From Argyresthia goedartella (lineage: Eukaryota > Arthropoda > Insecta > Lepidoptera > Argyresthiidae), in contig OX463813.1 in NCBI GenBank assembly GCA_949825045.1, forward strand, positions 6,758,001 through 6,822,000: a DNA stretch of 64,000 nucleotides, written 5' to 3'. The number at the start of each line of letters is the position of its first letter. The stretch's first letter is position 1. Position numbers and translations under genes: made by a program. Of this stretch, positions 11,501-23,500 are shown piece after piece. Under the pieces are notes generated by a model. The model did no database searches. It was given only the letters and a program-made list of their open reading frames with translations, and had not been told where the DNA came from.

Positions 11501-14500
11501 ATGAAAGGATATAAATTGCAAAGAAATATGAGGGCGGGCGTTTAGAATTGTAGAAAATATGCTTTGAAATAAACATGATTTCCCGAAAGGATACAAAGAG
11601 CGAAAGGAGATGAAATGCATATTAATCGAAAATAAAAGCAAAAACTAATAATAATTATTAATCATGTTTTCTATTATGAATCATGTTTTCTATTATGAAA
11701 CATGTTTTCTATTATGAATCATGTTTTCTATAATGAATCATGTTTACTATTATGAATCATGTTTTCTATTATGAATCATGTTTTCTATTATGAATCATGT
11801 TTTCTATTATGAATCATGTTTTATATTATGAATCATGTTTTCTTTTAAGAAACATGTTTTCTATTATGAATCATGATTGTTACCTTGTACCACTTGTATT
11901 GAATATGATTAATAAAAGATGTCTATGCGTTATGTACCTGTAAGTTGCCAATTTTCGCCACAGCCAGTTGCACGCCGGTGTCGTAGTCCTCGGTGGCTTG
12001 TACGGGGTTCTTCAGTAAGTATAGCTTCTTCAGACTCTTGAGTTTGTGGAGCTCGCTGATCGATCGCCACTGGAGACGAGATGAGGTTTAGGGATAAAAT
12101 CAAAATCAAACTGGAGGCCGAACATTTTTGTATGGAGACTGGGATACCTAAAGTTGCAAATACTTAAAATGCCGCTTTTTTTTGTACACCTACAAAAAGT
12201 ATGCCGATCGATCTAGAAATCATTACAAACTACAAATATTCAATGATGAAATGTCGTAAATAGTAGCTTTTCTGAGTTATTTCAGGTGGAATTTAATATT
12301 TTCGTAAAATATTTTTTTATTATCTAATAAAATTATATTTGAACGATTATTTTAAAGTCTTGATTTAAATCCTTCCTTTCTCAGGCTGAACATATCTAAT
12401 CGCATTATAAGTATATCGGGTGTGACCGAAATACCTTGGAACCCGAAAAGGGGTAATTGTACTACCATACGAACAACTTTTACTATGGATTGAGAAAAAT
12501 GTCGGCTGGTTTTATAATTATTAAACAGCTGATATTTTACTCGCGATTTCGGGTTGTCTCATACTAAAAGTTATTCGTATTGGTGTATAGAATCACTTCT
12601 TTTTTGAACTCAGAATACAGCTTTCGGATTTGAAGGTACTCTTACATACGGTTTACAATTATATCCACTTATAATAAATATTGTTTTTTTTTCTATACGA
12701 TTTGAACATTGATGTATTATAAACAAATAGATTCAAAATCACGCTTCCCTATACGCCGACATAGTTGATAGCGTTCAAAGCATTCGACATAAAAAACATG
12801 AGTCATAGTGCTTAAACAACCATGCAGTGCAGTTTATGGTTTATGGTTTCAACTGACAAGACTTCACTTCAAATATTATTTCAATTTATTTTTATTTTTC
12901 TATTTATATACAGTTTTATTTTGTATTTATCAGGCTCAAACGATTTCATCTTAAGCAGAGAAGGAACAACACAGGTGATCCATTAGCAATGCTAATGTAT
13001 GCAGTCGGAACCACTGTTCCGACTGCATAGTTCTACTACCCCTAATCCAAAGCTACAAAGACCCTGGAAAATATGTAAAAAACAGTTATGCGGATGATTT
13101 TTGGTAAACTAAAAAACGTAAAAGAATGGGTAGAAAAACTGATGAAACTAGGTCCAAAATACCGTTATTTCCCAGAACCTTCTAAAAGCTATATGATAGT
13201 CAAAAATAAATCAACCGAAGAAGCTAACAGACTATTTGGGAACCTTGGAGTGAAGACTGTACTTTCACATCGGTTTGTGGGCGGCGTCATCGGAGACGAG
13301 AATGGACGAACGAAAAGAATGTATCAAAGAAAAATTTAACGAATGGATTGAATGTATAAGACTACTATCAAAAGTAAGTAAAAAATACCCACAACTTGAA
13401 CATACAGCCTTTAGAAAATCACTCCAATGCGAATGGAGATACTTGCAAACAGTCATGGATAACAGTTGTGAGGAATTTCTCACTTTAAAACAAACCATCA
13501 TGACAACACTGATACCATCCATCTTAGACAGAGAAATAACGTCACTAGAACATGAGCTATTCAGCCTACCGGTGAAACTTGGCGGGCTAGGCATTAACGA
13601 CCCAATGAATAACAACGAATGTAATAAAACATCGGTAGATTCAAATAGTATACTAACGCATGCCATAAAATCTGACGAAAATCTAGACTTACTAGCCCAT
13701 AAAACTCGGCTAAAAATACTATCAAAGAAGAAAAACTATCGCGGCAAAAGCGAGACGCTGAAAAAAGTAATGTCATTATATCTAAACTACCAAATAAAAT
13801 GATAAGATGTATACAAAGAGTCGTTGAAACGAACTCTTCACAATGGCTAACTATCATCCCGACCACCGCAAATAACACTGATCTCACAGATACCCAGTTT
13901 AGGGATGCATTAGCTTTTAGATACGCCCACGAACCTGCAAACCATCCTCAGGCCTGCGACGGATGCGGAGAGAATCATTTAACCTAAACCACACATTAAG
14001 TTTAATGTGTGGTTTCGCAAGAAAGGAGCATTAATAAAAAAGGACATGATCAACACAGAGATGACTGTAAAAATTGGGCCGACCTAGCCGGGGAACTGGC
14101 ACAATAGAACCCCATAATGCAAGACGCAAATATAAATCAACCAGCACTTATAGGTGAGCTGTTACTAAACAGTGTGTGGGAACTTGCAAGGAAAGCGTTG
14201 TTAGACGTACGCATAGCAAATGCTGACGCTTTCTCTTACAACAACCTCACCTGGCAAAAAACAGCACATAGCCCAGAGAAACACTCAAAATACGACCGGG
14301 CAGGTGAAGACCTAAGATCTTCATTCACCCCACTAGTCATTTCATGCGATGGAGCCCTAGGAACTGAATATATAAGTTTAAAAAAATACCGCATCAAAGC
14401 TTAACGAGAAATTGGCAAAACCGTATTTTCAAATAATACTGGCTGAAGGTAAAAATAGAAATCTCAGTTATAAGAGAGTTTCCATGAGAGTAAGAGGCAC

Positions 14501-17500
14501 CCGAAAACATGTCAGGGCCTTTCAATGCGAAGATGAAGCAGAAATACTTTGATGACAGCATGATCTCGTGGAACAGAAATACCTACATATGTTTTAATAT
14601 TTTTATAGACAGGGATAATTTAAGGCTTGTGTTTAAACAATTACCAGAAAATTTAGAAAATTTACTACCAATAAATTCAAAATTACTGCCAGAATCGGTA
14701 AATGATCACCAAATTGTGTATGGATAAATGATCACCAAACTTCTTTTTGTGTTTTGTGTACTTAAGTTTATGTTTTAAGTATTTTTTGTTGTTCTTACAT
14801 GTTCAACCTAACACGAAGGATAAAGGGGGTGTACTCACGTCATTGATCCTGTTCCTATTGAGGAAGAATACTTCCAGATTCTCAAACATATCCACTTTCG
14901 CGCCGCACGGGTCGTCGCCGAACCGCAACGTCTGCAAACAATGCAATTAACATTCCTTTAATATTAAGCCTTGTACGAGCCCAAATGAAGAATACTTCGT
15001 CTATATAGGGGTGGAATGTTATAAATGTTAACGCAGTCTCAGATTAAGAATACTTCGTCTATATAAGGGTGGAATGTGTTATAAATGTTTACCCATTCCC
15101 ATATTAAGAATACTTCGTCTATATAGGGGCGGAATGTGTCATACACGCTAACGCAGTCTCAGATTAAGAATACTTTGTCTATATAGGGGTGGAATGTTAT
15201 AAATGTTAACGCAGTCTCAGATTAAGAATACTTCGTCTATATAAGGGTGGAATATGTTATAAATGTTTACCCATTCCCATATTAAGAATACTTCGTCTAT
15301 ATAGGGGCGGAATGTGTCATACATGCTAACGCAGTCTCAGATTAAGAATTCTTTGTCTATATAGGGGTGGAATGTGTCATAAATGTTTACGCATTCTCAG
15401 ATTAAGAATATTTGTCTATATAGGGGTGGAATGTGTTATAAATGTTAACGAAGTCTCAGATTTAGAATACTTGTCTATATAGGGGTGGAATGTGTTATAA
15501 ATGTTAACGCAGTCTCAGATTAAGAATACTTCGTCTATATAGGGGTAGAATGTGTTATAAATGTTTACACAGTCCCAGATTAAGAATACTTCGTCTATAT
15601 AGGGGTGGAATGTGTTATAAATGTTATCGCAGTCTCAGATTTAGAATACTTGTCTATATAGGGGTGGAATGTGTTATAAATGTTAACGCAGTCTCAGATT
15701 AAGAATACTTCGTCTATATAGGGGTAGAATGTGTTATAAATATTTACGCAGTCTCAGATTAAGAATACTTCGTCTATATAGGGGTGGAATGTGTTATAAA
15801 CGTTTACGCAGTCTCAGATTAATAATACTTCGTCTATATAGGGCTGGAATGTGTTATAAATGTTAACGCAGTCTCAGATTAAGAATACTTCGTCTATAAA
15901 GGGGTGGAATGTGTTATAAATGTTAACGCAGTCTCAGATTAAGAATACTTCGTCTATATAAGGGTGGAATGTGTTATAAATGTTAACTCAGTCTAAGATT
16001 ACGAATACTTCGTCTTCATAGGGGTGGAATGTGTTATAATTTTTTACGCATTCTCAGATTAAGAATACTTGTCCGAATACGTGGTGGAATGTGTTTAAAT
16101 GTTTACACATTATCAGATTAAGTATACTTTGTCTATATAGGGGTGGAATGTGGTATAAACGTTTACGCAGTGTCAGATTAAGAATACTTCGTCTATATAG
16201 TGCTGGAATGTGTTATAAATGTTAACGCAGTCTCAGATTAAGAATACTTCGTCTATAAAGGGGTGGAATGTGTTATAAATGTTAACGCAGTCTCAGATTA
16301 AGAATACTTCGTCTATATAAGGGTGGAATGTGTTATAAATGTTAACTCAGTCTCAGATTACGAATACTTCGTCTTCATAAGGGTGGAATGTGTTATAATT
16401 TTTTACGCATTCTCAGATTAAGAATACTTGTCCGAATACGTGGTGGAATGTGTTTAAATGTTTACACATTATCAGATTAAGTATATTTTGTCTATATAGG
16501 GGTGGAATGTATTATAAATATTTACGCAGTCTCAGATTAAGAATACTTCGTCTATATAGGAGTGGAATGTATGACCTTATAATTAATCAGAAACAAAGGA
16601 GTTGAATGGCCATATAGCCATAGATAATTCAATCTCCTTCGTCATTCATATCTAGTAACGGCATCTAGCGATAGCAAGCTGAGACTTCTCCAGTTTCCAT
16701 ACAAATCGATTTTTGATTTTTGGCTGTTTCTCTGCGATTTGCCTTATTTTATTTTATTACAAGCTTTTATTTAGTTTCACCTGTCCCGTTGTCTGTCTGT
16801 CTGTCTGTAATCAAATCTTGCAAGTTAAATTTGATCCACTTCCCGGTTTCCGATTGAGCTCAAATTTTGCAAGCATGTATAAATCGGATGACAATGCAAT
16901 ATTTGTGACATAGAGCTGATCTGGTGATGGAGCTGGAAGGTGGCCCATAGGAACTCCATAATTAAACGACGCAACCCCATCGAGTTTGGGCTCGTTTAAT
17001 TTGTCTTGACGAGTACTTTGACACTAGATGGTAACCAGGGTCTGATGATGGAGCTGGAAGGTGGCCTATAGGAACTACATAATTAAACGAAGCAACCCCA
17101 TCGAGTTCGGGCTAGTTTAATTTGTTTTGGCGAGTACTTTGATACTAGATGTCCGACCCCAAAGCCGAGTTAAGTCTTTAGCAGGTCTTCAAATCGAAGA
17201 ACTTGACTGCTCGAAGTTGACTTCGAAGAAACCTTGTAATGTTGATGCATTAAAAGAAACGGATAGAATGAGTAATGTTACAAATAAATAACTGGTGATT
17301 ACATAACTAATTTAAACATTACTTTACCTTACTACAAATATGTAAAAAAAAATACATATATAAATAAATAAAATACATAAACTTTAAGTGCTCAAAGCAG
17401 CACATATTATGTGAAAGTACTACGGACTACATAACGGAAACACGCTACTACGTGCTACGAACTACGTCATAGTAAATCTCGATTTAAAAATACTAATAAG

Positions 17501-20500
17501 TTAAAAATAAAAATAAAGAAAAAAATACTTTTTTAAAAACAAGCTTATCTTAAAAATTAAGTAAAAACTTTAAAATAAATTAACTCCAATAACAAATACA
17601 TCACTTTATAAGTTCATTGTAACCTTTAACGATAATTAAGCTTCTTCGTCTACGACAAAATAATTACATATCGTACATAATTATATATTTTTAACATTAA
17701 AACCTTTACACTTTAATTGTTAAATCTTCCCGTTTTTATCACAGTCCCAATTTCATAAATAAAAGCGTGTTACATTTTGATGGTATGATTAAGAACATTT
17801 AGCACCTTCTTTTTCTCTCGCTATCACAATGTAACACGCTTTTATTTATAAAATTGGGACTGGGTTAAAAATGGAAAGATTTAACTACACACTCCGGCAC
17901 AATTAGCGGAACAGAAAAAAAAGGGAGAAAATAGAGGGAATTTAGAACAATGAATGTAATTTTTAAACAATATATTACTTAAAATGAAACAACAATTAAA
18001 TTAACATGTTTTGACATTCATTTGTAACACCATACTTAAAGTTTAATTAAAATAAAAATTAAATTAAACAAAATGCATTTTTCTTCGATTTTTTAACTAT
18101 AGAGAAACAGCAGAAAATTCAAGATTTTCGAAGTGTTTCCTCCTCGTGCTCTGATGAGGGTTTCCATCCGTCTGGGCATGCTGCGGATGATGTTATCAAT
18201 GGATTCTTGGGGCAACCTCTGCCATTCTTCAAGTAATGCGTTTCGCAACTCGTTGAGATTATTGGGAGGTGGCATTCTTGACTTTACACTCCTCTTTAGC
18301 AAGTCCCAGACGTGTTCTATGGTTTTCATATCGGGGGACCGTGCTGGCCACTCCATCACCGTTATACCAACATGGTTTAGGTATGTCTGTACTGTGCGAG
18401 CACTGTGAGCCCGAGCATTAGCCTGCATTAGAACGAAGTTGTTACCAATAAAGGGGGCAAATGGCACAACATGTTCTTCTAAAATCTCCCTGATATACCG
18501 ATCAGCATTCAGATTCCCGCCATCGACCACTACTAACTCCGTACGAGCTCCTAAACATATTCCTCCCCAGACTATAATTGAACCGCCGCCATATGCCACT
18601 GTATTTTCAAAATTAGACTGGATATACCGTTCTCCTTTGCGTCTCCATACTCGCTGCCTTCCATCAATTTGATTTAAAATAACTCTGACTTTTTACTGAT
18701 GAATGCAGATTCATCAGTAAAAAGAACCTGTCCCCAGTCGTCGAAGTCCCAATCACGATGTTCAAGACCAAAGTGTAGACGGTTTGTGCGATGATGTCTC
18801 TCAAGTTTTGGGGCTTTGGCGGGCACATACGAGCCTATACCCACTTCTTCGAATCTTCTACGAACTGTCCGCTCACTCATCCTTACTGCTCGTACCTCTT
18901 CCAGTACATTTCGACCCTGCACCGCCGTTAGTCTCGTGTTCCGTCGGACTTGAAGTTGGAGAAAACGGTCATCCCTCCTTGAAGTACAACTTTTCCGGCC
19001 TTGTCCTCTCCTTCTCACTAGAATATTCGTCAATCTGTATCGTTGGATGCTACGATGAATCGTTGATAACGATCGACGAAGGCTTTTGGCAATCGATCTG
19101 TAGGTTTGACCATTTCTCCTCATTTGATCTGCCCTAATGATTTCTGATGGCGTTAAATCAGGCATACTTAGATGCTCGTAAATTTTCAATATGCGAAAAA
19201 ACTCAAAAGCCTCAAAAAACTGTAATTCAAAGCTTTTCAAATGGAATGCACGAATGTTCTAAAAACGGACCAGCGGTCGAAAAAAATTAATCAATGAAAA
19301 TTAAAACAAAAGAATGAAAACATGGCAGTCGCTTAGTATTCCATTAAAACACAAATTTTAAAAAAGCTTGTTTAGCCGGCCAGTAACACGCAAAATTGCG
19401 TAAATACTCCCTTTTTTTTTGTTCCGCTAATTGTGCCGGTGTGTGTATTAAAGTGTAAAGGTTTTAATGTTAAAAATATATAATTATGTACGGTATGTAA
19501 TTATTTTGTCGTAGACGAAGAAGTTTAATTATCGTTAAAGGTTACAATGAACTTAAAACTTGTTACTTAATTTTTAATAAAAGCTTGTTTTTAAAAAAGT
19601 TTTTATTTTTTTTATTTTTTTTAACTTAACCTCCTCCGGACTGAAGAGAATAAACGTGAATAGGAATTATTCAAACTGGTACAGCCATTTTAGACATTTA
19701 GTAAGACTAACGTACAGAAATTCATTTTTATAAGTATGATCTTTTTTCGTTTATCGCCAAAGCCACCTCAAATTTAAGAGGTCCACCTCGTCCGTGCGAA
19801 GGTCGCCGTTACTCCAGGCGGAAAGACCCGCAGTGTGAGAGGGACGGAATCGGGGAAAAATTACAAAACGTAGCGCCAAACCACATCAAAATTGTAAAAA
19901 ATCAAATAGCGTATTTTGTCAAAAATATTTTCAGGGAGAGTTTACTATTATATAATATCCACATTTTGAGTGCAATTCCGCAATGGAATAAATTAGGATT
20001 TCAGAATTACAGGAAAAAATAAAACATGTTAGTGGTCTTTTCGCAAAATACTTAAAAATCAGGTTTTACAGCGATGTTTCATGATTCAAAGCTAATATTC
20101 GATGAACATATTAATCATTGTAGCAAAGGCAAGTAAGTCGCTAGGATTCATCATGCGTAATACTGCCCACTTCTCTCGTGCTAAAAATTTCAAAATTTTG
20201 TACTGTGAGATTTTCTCCAAATTTGAGATGCATGTTCAAGTTTACTTCTAACAAAGGTAAACTTGAACGTGCATCTCAAATTTGGAACCCCATTTACCAA
20301 ACTTACATATATAGACAATGGAGCGTATTCAAAGGAAGTTTATGAAATAATTACACTTCAAATTAAAAATCCTACAAGATTCCCACATGAATTGAGCGTA
20401 TTTAAATGATGTTTATGAATTATTTACACTTCAAATTAAAAATCCCACATGAATCAGAATCAATCTTCTTAGACAAACAAATTTGTGAGTGACAGTTGTT

Positions 20501-23500
20501 GATATTCTTGAGGCGTCAAAACTAACCATAGATTCCTTTTTCATATATTAGTTTAGTTTGGTTTGTAGCAGACACAATTGTGCCCAGTTTTAGCCAGTTA
20601 TTCGATAGTCCATTAAGTTATTATTTTTTATTTATTTATTATAAATAGTGTTATATCATTAGCTTACCTCAATATCACAGTCGTTTATGCTCAACATTTT
20701 GAGCCTCTTCAGTTTGCCAAGATTCAAGACCTCGTCGAATGAACTGAAAATAAATTAGATAAAAGTTACAGATCAATTGACACTGCTTGTTAAAAATTTT
20801 TGTAATGCTGACTAGTCATTTGCATAACGCTGACTAGTCATTTGTGTGACGCTGACTAGTCATTTGTGTAACGCTGGCTAGTCATTTGTGTGACGCTGCC
20901 TAGTCATTTGTGTAACACTGACTAGTCATTTGTGTAACTCTGGCTTGTCATTTGTGTAACGCTGACTAGTCATTTTTGTAACGCTTACTATTCATTTGTG
21001 TAACGCTGGCTTGTCATTTGTGTAACGCTGGCTAGTCATTTTTGTAACTCTGGCTAGTCATTTGTGTCATAGCACTACTTAAATCTATTTAAATCAAACT
21101 TCAAACTTTAAAATTCTAAATATTTATTTCAAAATAGATTCTTACGAATGCTTTTTGAACCTCATTTGAATCTGAATAATCCAAGACAAACTACTACCCT
21201 CTTCGGAACGTGTTATGTGTAATGTGTAACGTAAAACGTGTAACAATGACTAGTTATTGTCAATTGAGAACTAGATGAAACAATGAATGCCACTGATTAA
21301 ACAAAGCTCAACTGTGTGACAAGTGATTGTGGCTCTGCTGAGTAGTCTAATGTGTAACAATGACTAGATATTATGAAGATGCTGTGAATGTGAAGTCATT
21401 TGTGTAATTAATTAGTGTCAAATCAATAGTCTATTTTTTTAAAAGGAGGATAAGTGGCTCACGTCTCCAGGAAATACTTGGATCCTACAGCCCTGCACGG
21501 TCCCCCTGGGTACTGCTAACAAGCAACAAATCAACACAAAAAAATCCTGGTTCTCTTAATACAGTGACATTAGCCTAAATTTTTAGATCGCCATTAGTTA
21601 GTAAATAAATTATTTTTGACAGTAACTTAAAAAATAAATTATGTTATACACACCTAATAGGGTTTCCGTCAAGCCACAGCACCGTCAAACTTTGCAACAC
21701 TCCCACCGGTGGCTGGATGGCCCTGATTCTATTTCTCGCCGCGACAATCTCGTCGACGTTCGGCCAGAGTCGCGACAGTGAAAGCAGGTCGGCCCACTCG
21801 TAGTCGCACAGGCTGATGTTCAGCTTTTCAAGGTTTGCCATGTGGACGGAGAGCTTCCCGAGGGTCTCTTCCGACATGTCGATGGTCATGCGGTTCTTGC
21901 TGAGGGGAGAGACTTGGTGTTATTGTAGGGCCATTGTTACAAGTCTCATTTGACATCTGTCAGCCTTAGCTTCAAGGTGACCAGCTTAAAAATATCGATT
22001 AAAATGGATGAATTGATACGGACTTCAAACATTTGTGAATTGAATGCAGTCATCATTTATGATTTATCATTCCATGCATATTTATTTTAAATTTAAAAAA
22101 AAATAAAGCACTTTTGAAGTCCTAACTTTTAAAATTAATAATATTGTTTGCCCTCGGTTACGTTGTTGCATTTTGATTAAGTGTTAAATGTAACTTCTTA
22201 CAATAGCCATACCGCCTTAATCATAAACGTCTAATAAACCTATTTTGCCTATAATACCGTTATAATTTGTTGATATTTGATGCCTGTCAATCTGAAATTT
22301 GTTTTTGTGAGAAATGGACAAAGCACCTTTTAGCCATCATAGGTTTGATAAGTTTTATGAATAAGGGGGTTGATCTTGACACAGTCGAATCAGTGGTGCA
22401 ATGCAGAGAAGAGGCAAAAATGACTTTTGCTAAGAACATGTAAATATCTACAGCAATAAAGTAATTTCGACTTTGACTTTTGACTTTACACAGTAGCGTA
22501 AAATGCGGATTTGAAATATTTTTTATTTCCTTTCTTAAAAGATATTTACTTTTGGCTAGGGTCCAAAAATAACCCTCATAAAATGAACAAATTATTTCCC
22601 TAAATAATGCATTTCACTACTCGCATAGGGTATTACTAGGTGGATTCTTGCGGTATTGGTATGCGGTATCTAACTCAACGCTGAACTCGCTATTAATGAT
22701 TTTGTAATTATTTATAACAATTAATATTGTAATATTTGTATAGTTACACACAGTACATACAACCAATTTTTAAGAGATCTGAAAAAACAATCTGTGGGAC
22801 TTTCTTCGCTCTAATTCTCCTACAGTGGTCCAATGTAGAGAAGATGCAAAAAAAATCATTTTTAGGTATATGTAAATATCTACAGTAATAAAGACATTTT
22901 TATTTTTATTTTGGAGGTGAAACTGTGACTCATCATTTTTGTAATTATCAGACGTCATTTGTGTAACCAATTAATCTCTAAATGTTGACTCATTATTTTT
23001 GTAATTATGACCGATATTTGTGTAGGTACCCAACTTCATATTCATACCATTAATTGCTCTATTTGTGGTCATAAGGATTTTACACACAAATTGAGGTCCT
23101 AATGGACTACAACTGCAACTAACTTTATTGTGGTATATGGTGGTCATTAGTGTAATCATGCATGACACGTCATTTGTGTAACTATGATACGTAATTTGAG
23201 TAAATATGACAAAAACCCTGTCCATTGTCTGTACTGTCAGACTGTCCTTGTGCCCGTCTTCGTGACTGAACTATCTGTGCGACATTGCCAAACCGTTTCA
23301 GTTCCTGTAACCACGGTAACTGCGCAGTCAATTAAATATATGTGTTCTCTGTAGATATTAATAAATATACTCTTCTCTATATTGGAGCACTGTGGGATTA
23401 GAAGTGACCGAATATTGGGCGACATGTCGACGCAGCGTGCGAGCGGGCAGATGGCGAGCGTTTAACAAATACTAGTCAAAGATACAGGGAGGTAGCAGAG

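Larger units (their letters stand above)
12941..14552 (+). pseudogene. Non-LTR reverse transcriptase relic, probably with a C-terminal zinc finger and RLE-type endonuclease
   Basis: Broken plus-strand frames read in order: [13 protein letters not shown] (RT motif with GDP, 12968); NSYADDF, the catalytic YADD box (about 13083); [82 protein letters not shown], then a later His and Cys, suggesting a zinc finger; [33 protein letters not shown]; and [17 protein letters not shown] to a stop at 14552. The block after the zinc finger has the Asp/Val pattern of a PD-(D/E)XK endonuclease, as in R2/CRE/NeSL-type elements. Stops and frameshifts break it at about eight places, two of them at palindromes (13001-13028, 13986-14015). 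Motif assignment is from memory of the families; the clade is unresolved. Confidence 0.7.
17888..19445 (-). mobile_element. Tc1-like transposon, 1558 bp, complete ends
   Basis: Terminal inverted repeats of about 26 bp, containing CGGCACAATTAGCGGAACA, lie at both ends with one or two differences. A TA duplication flanks the element (17886-17887, 19446-19447). Length and target are typical of Tc1/mariner. The transposase is on the minus strand and is dead. Confidence 0.93.
17480..19640. mobile_element. Foldback element with arms of about 190-250 bp, hosting a MITE and a Tc1 transposon
   Basis: The left arm (17480-17733) and the right arm (19446-19640) are near-perfect reverse complements, sharing for example ACGATAATTAAGCTTCTTCG in the left arm. 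The space between them is filled by a MITE (17719-17885) and a Tc1-like transposon (17888-19445). Without these the two arms would be almost adjacent, forming a long hairpin. Confidence 0.85.

Noticed and set aside
14988..16570. CRISPR-like regular repeat
   Set aside because: Repeats are contiguous with no unique spacers, inside a eukaryotic intron; it is a satellite.
21470..21516. Exon-like segment in TBCE intron 4 with acceptor and GTGAGC donor
   Set aside because: Its length (43 nt) would break the phase between exons 4 and 5, which join correctly without it.
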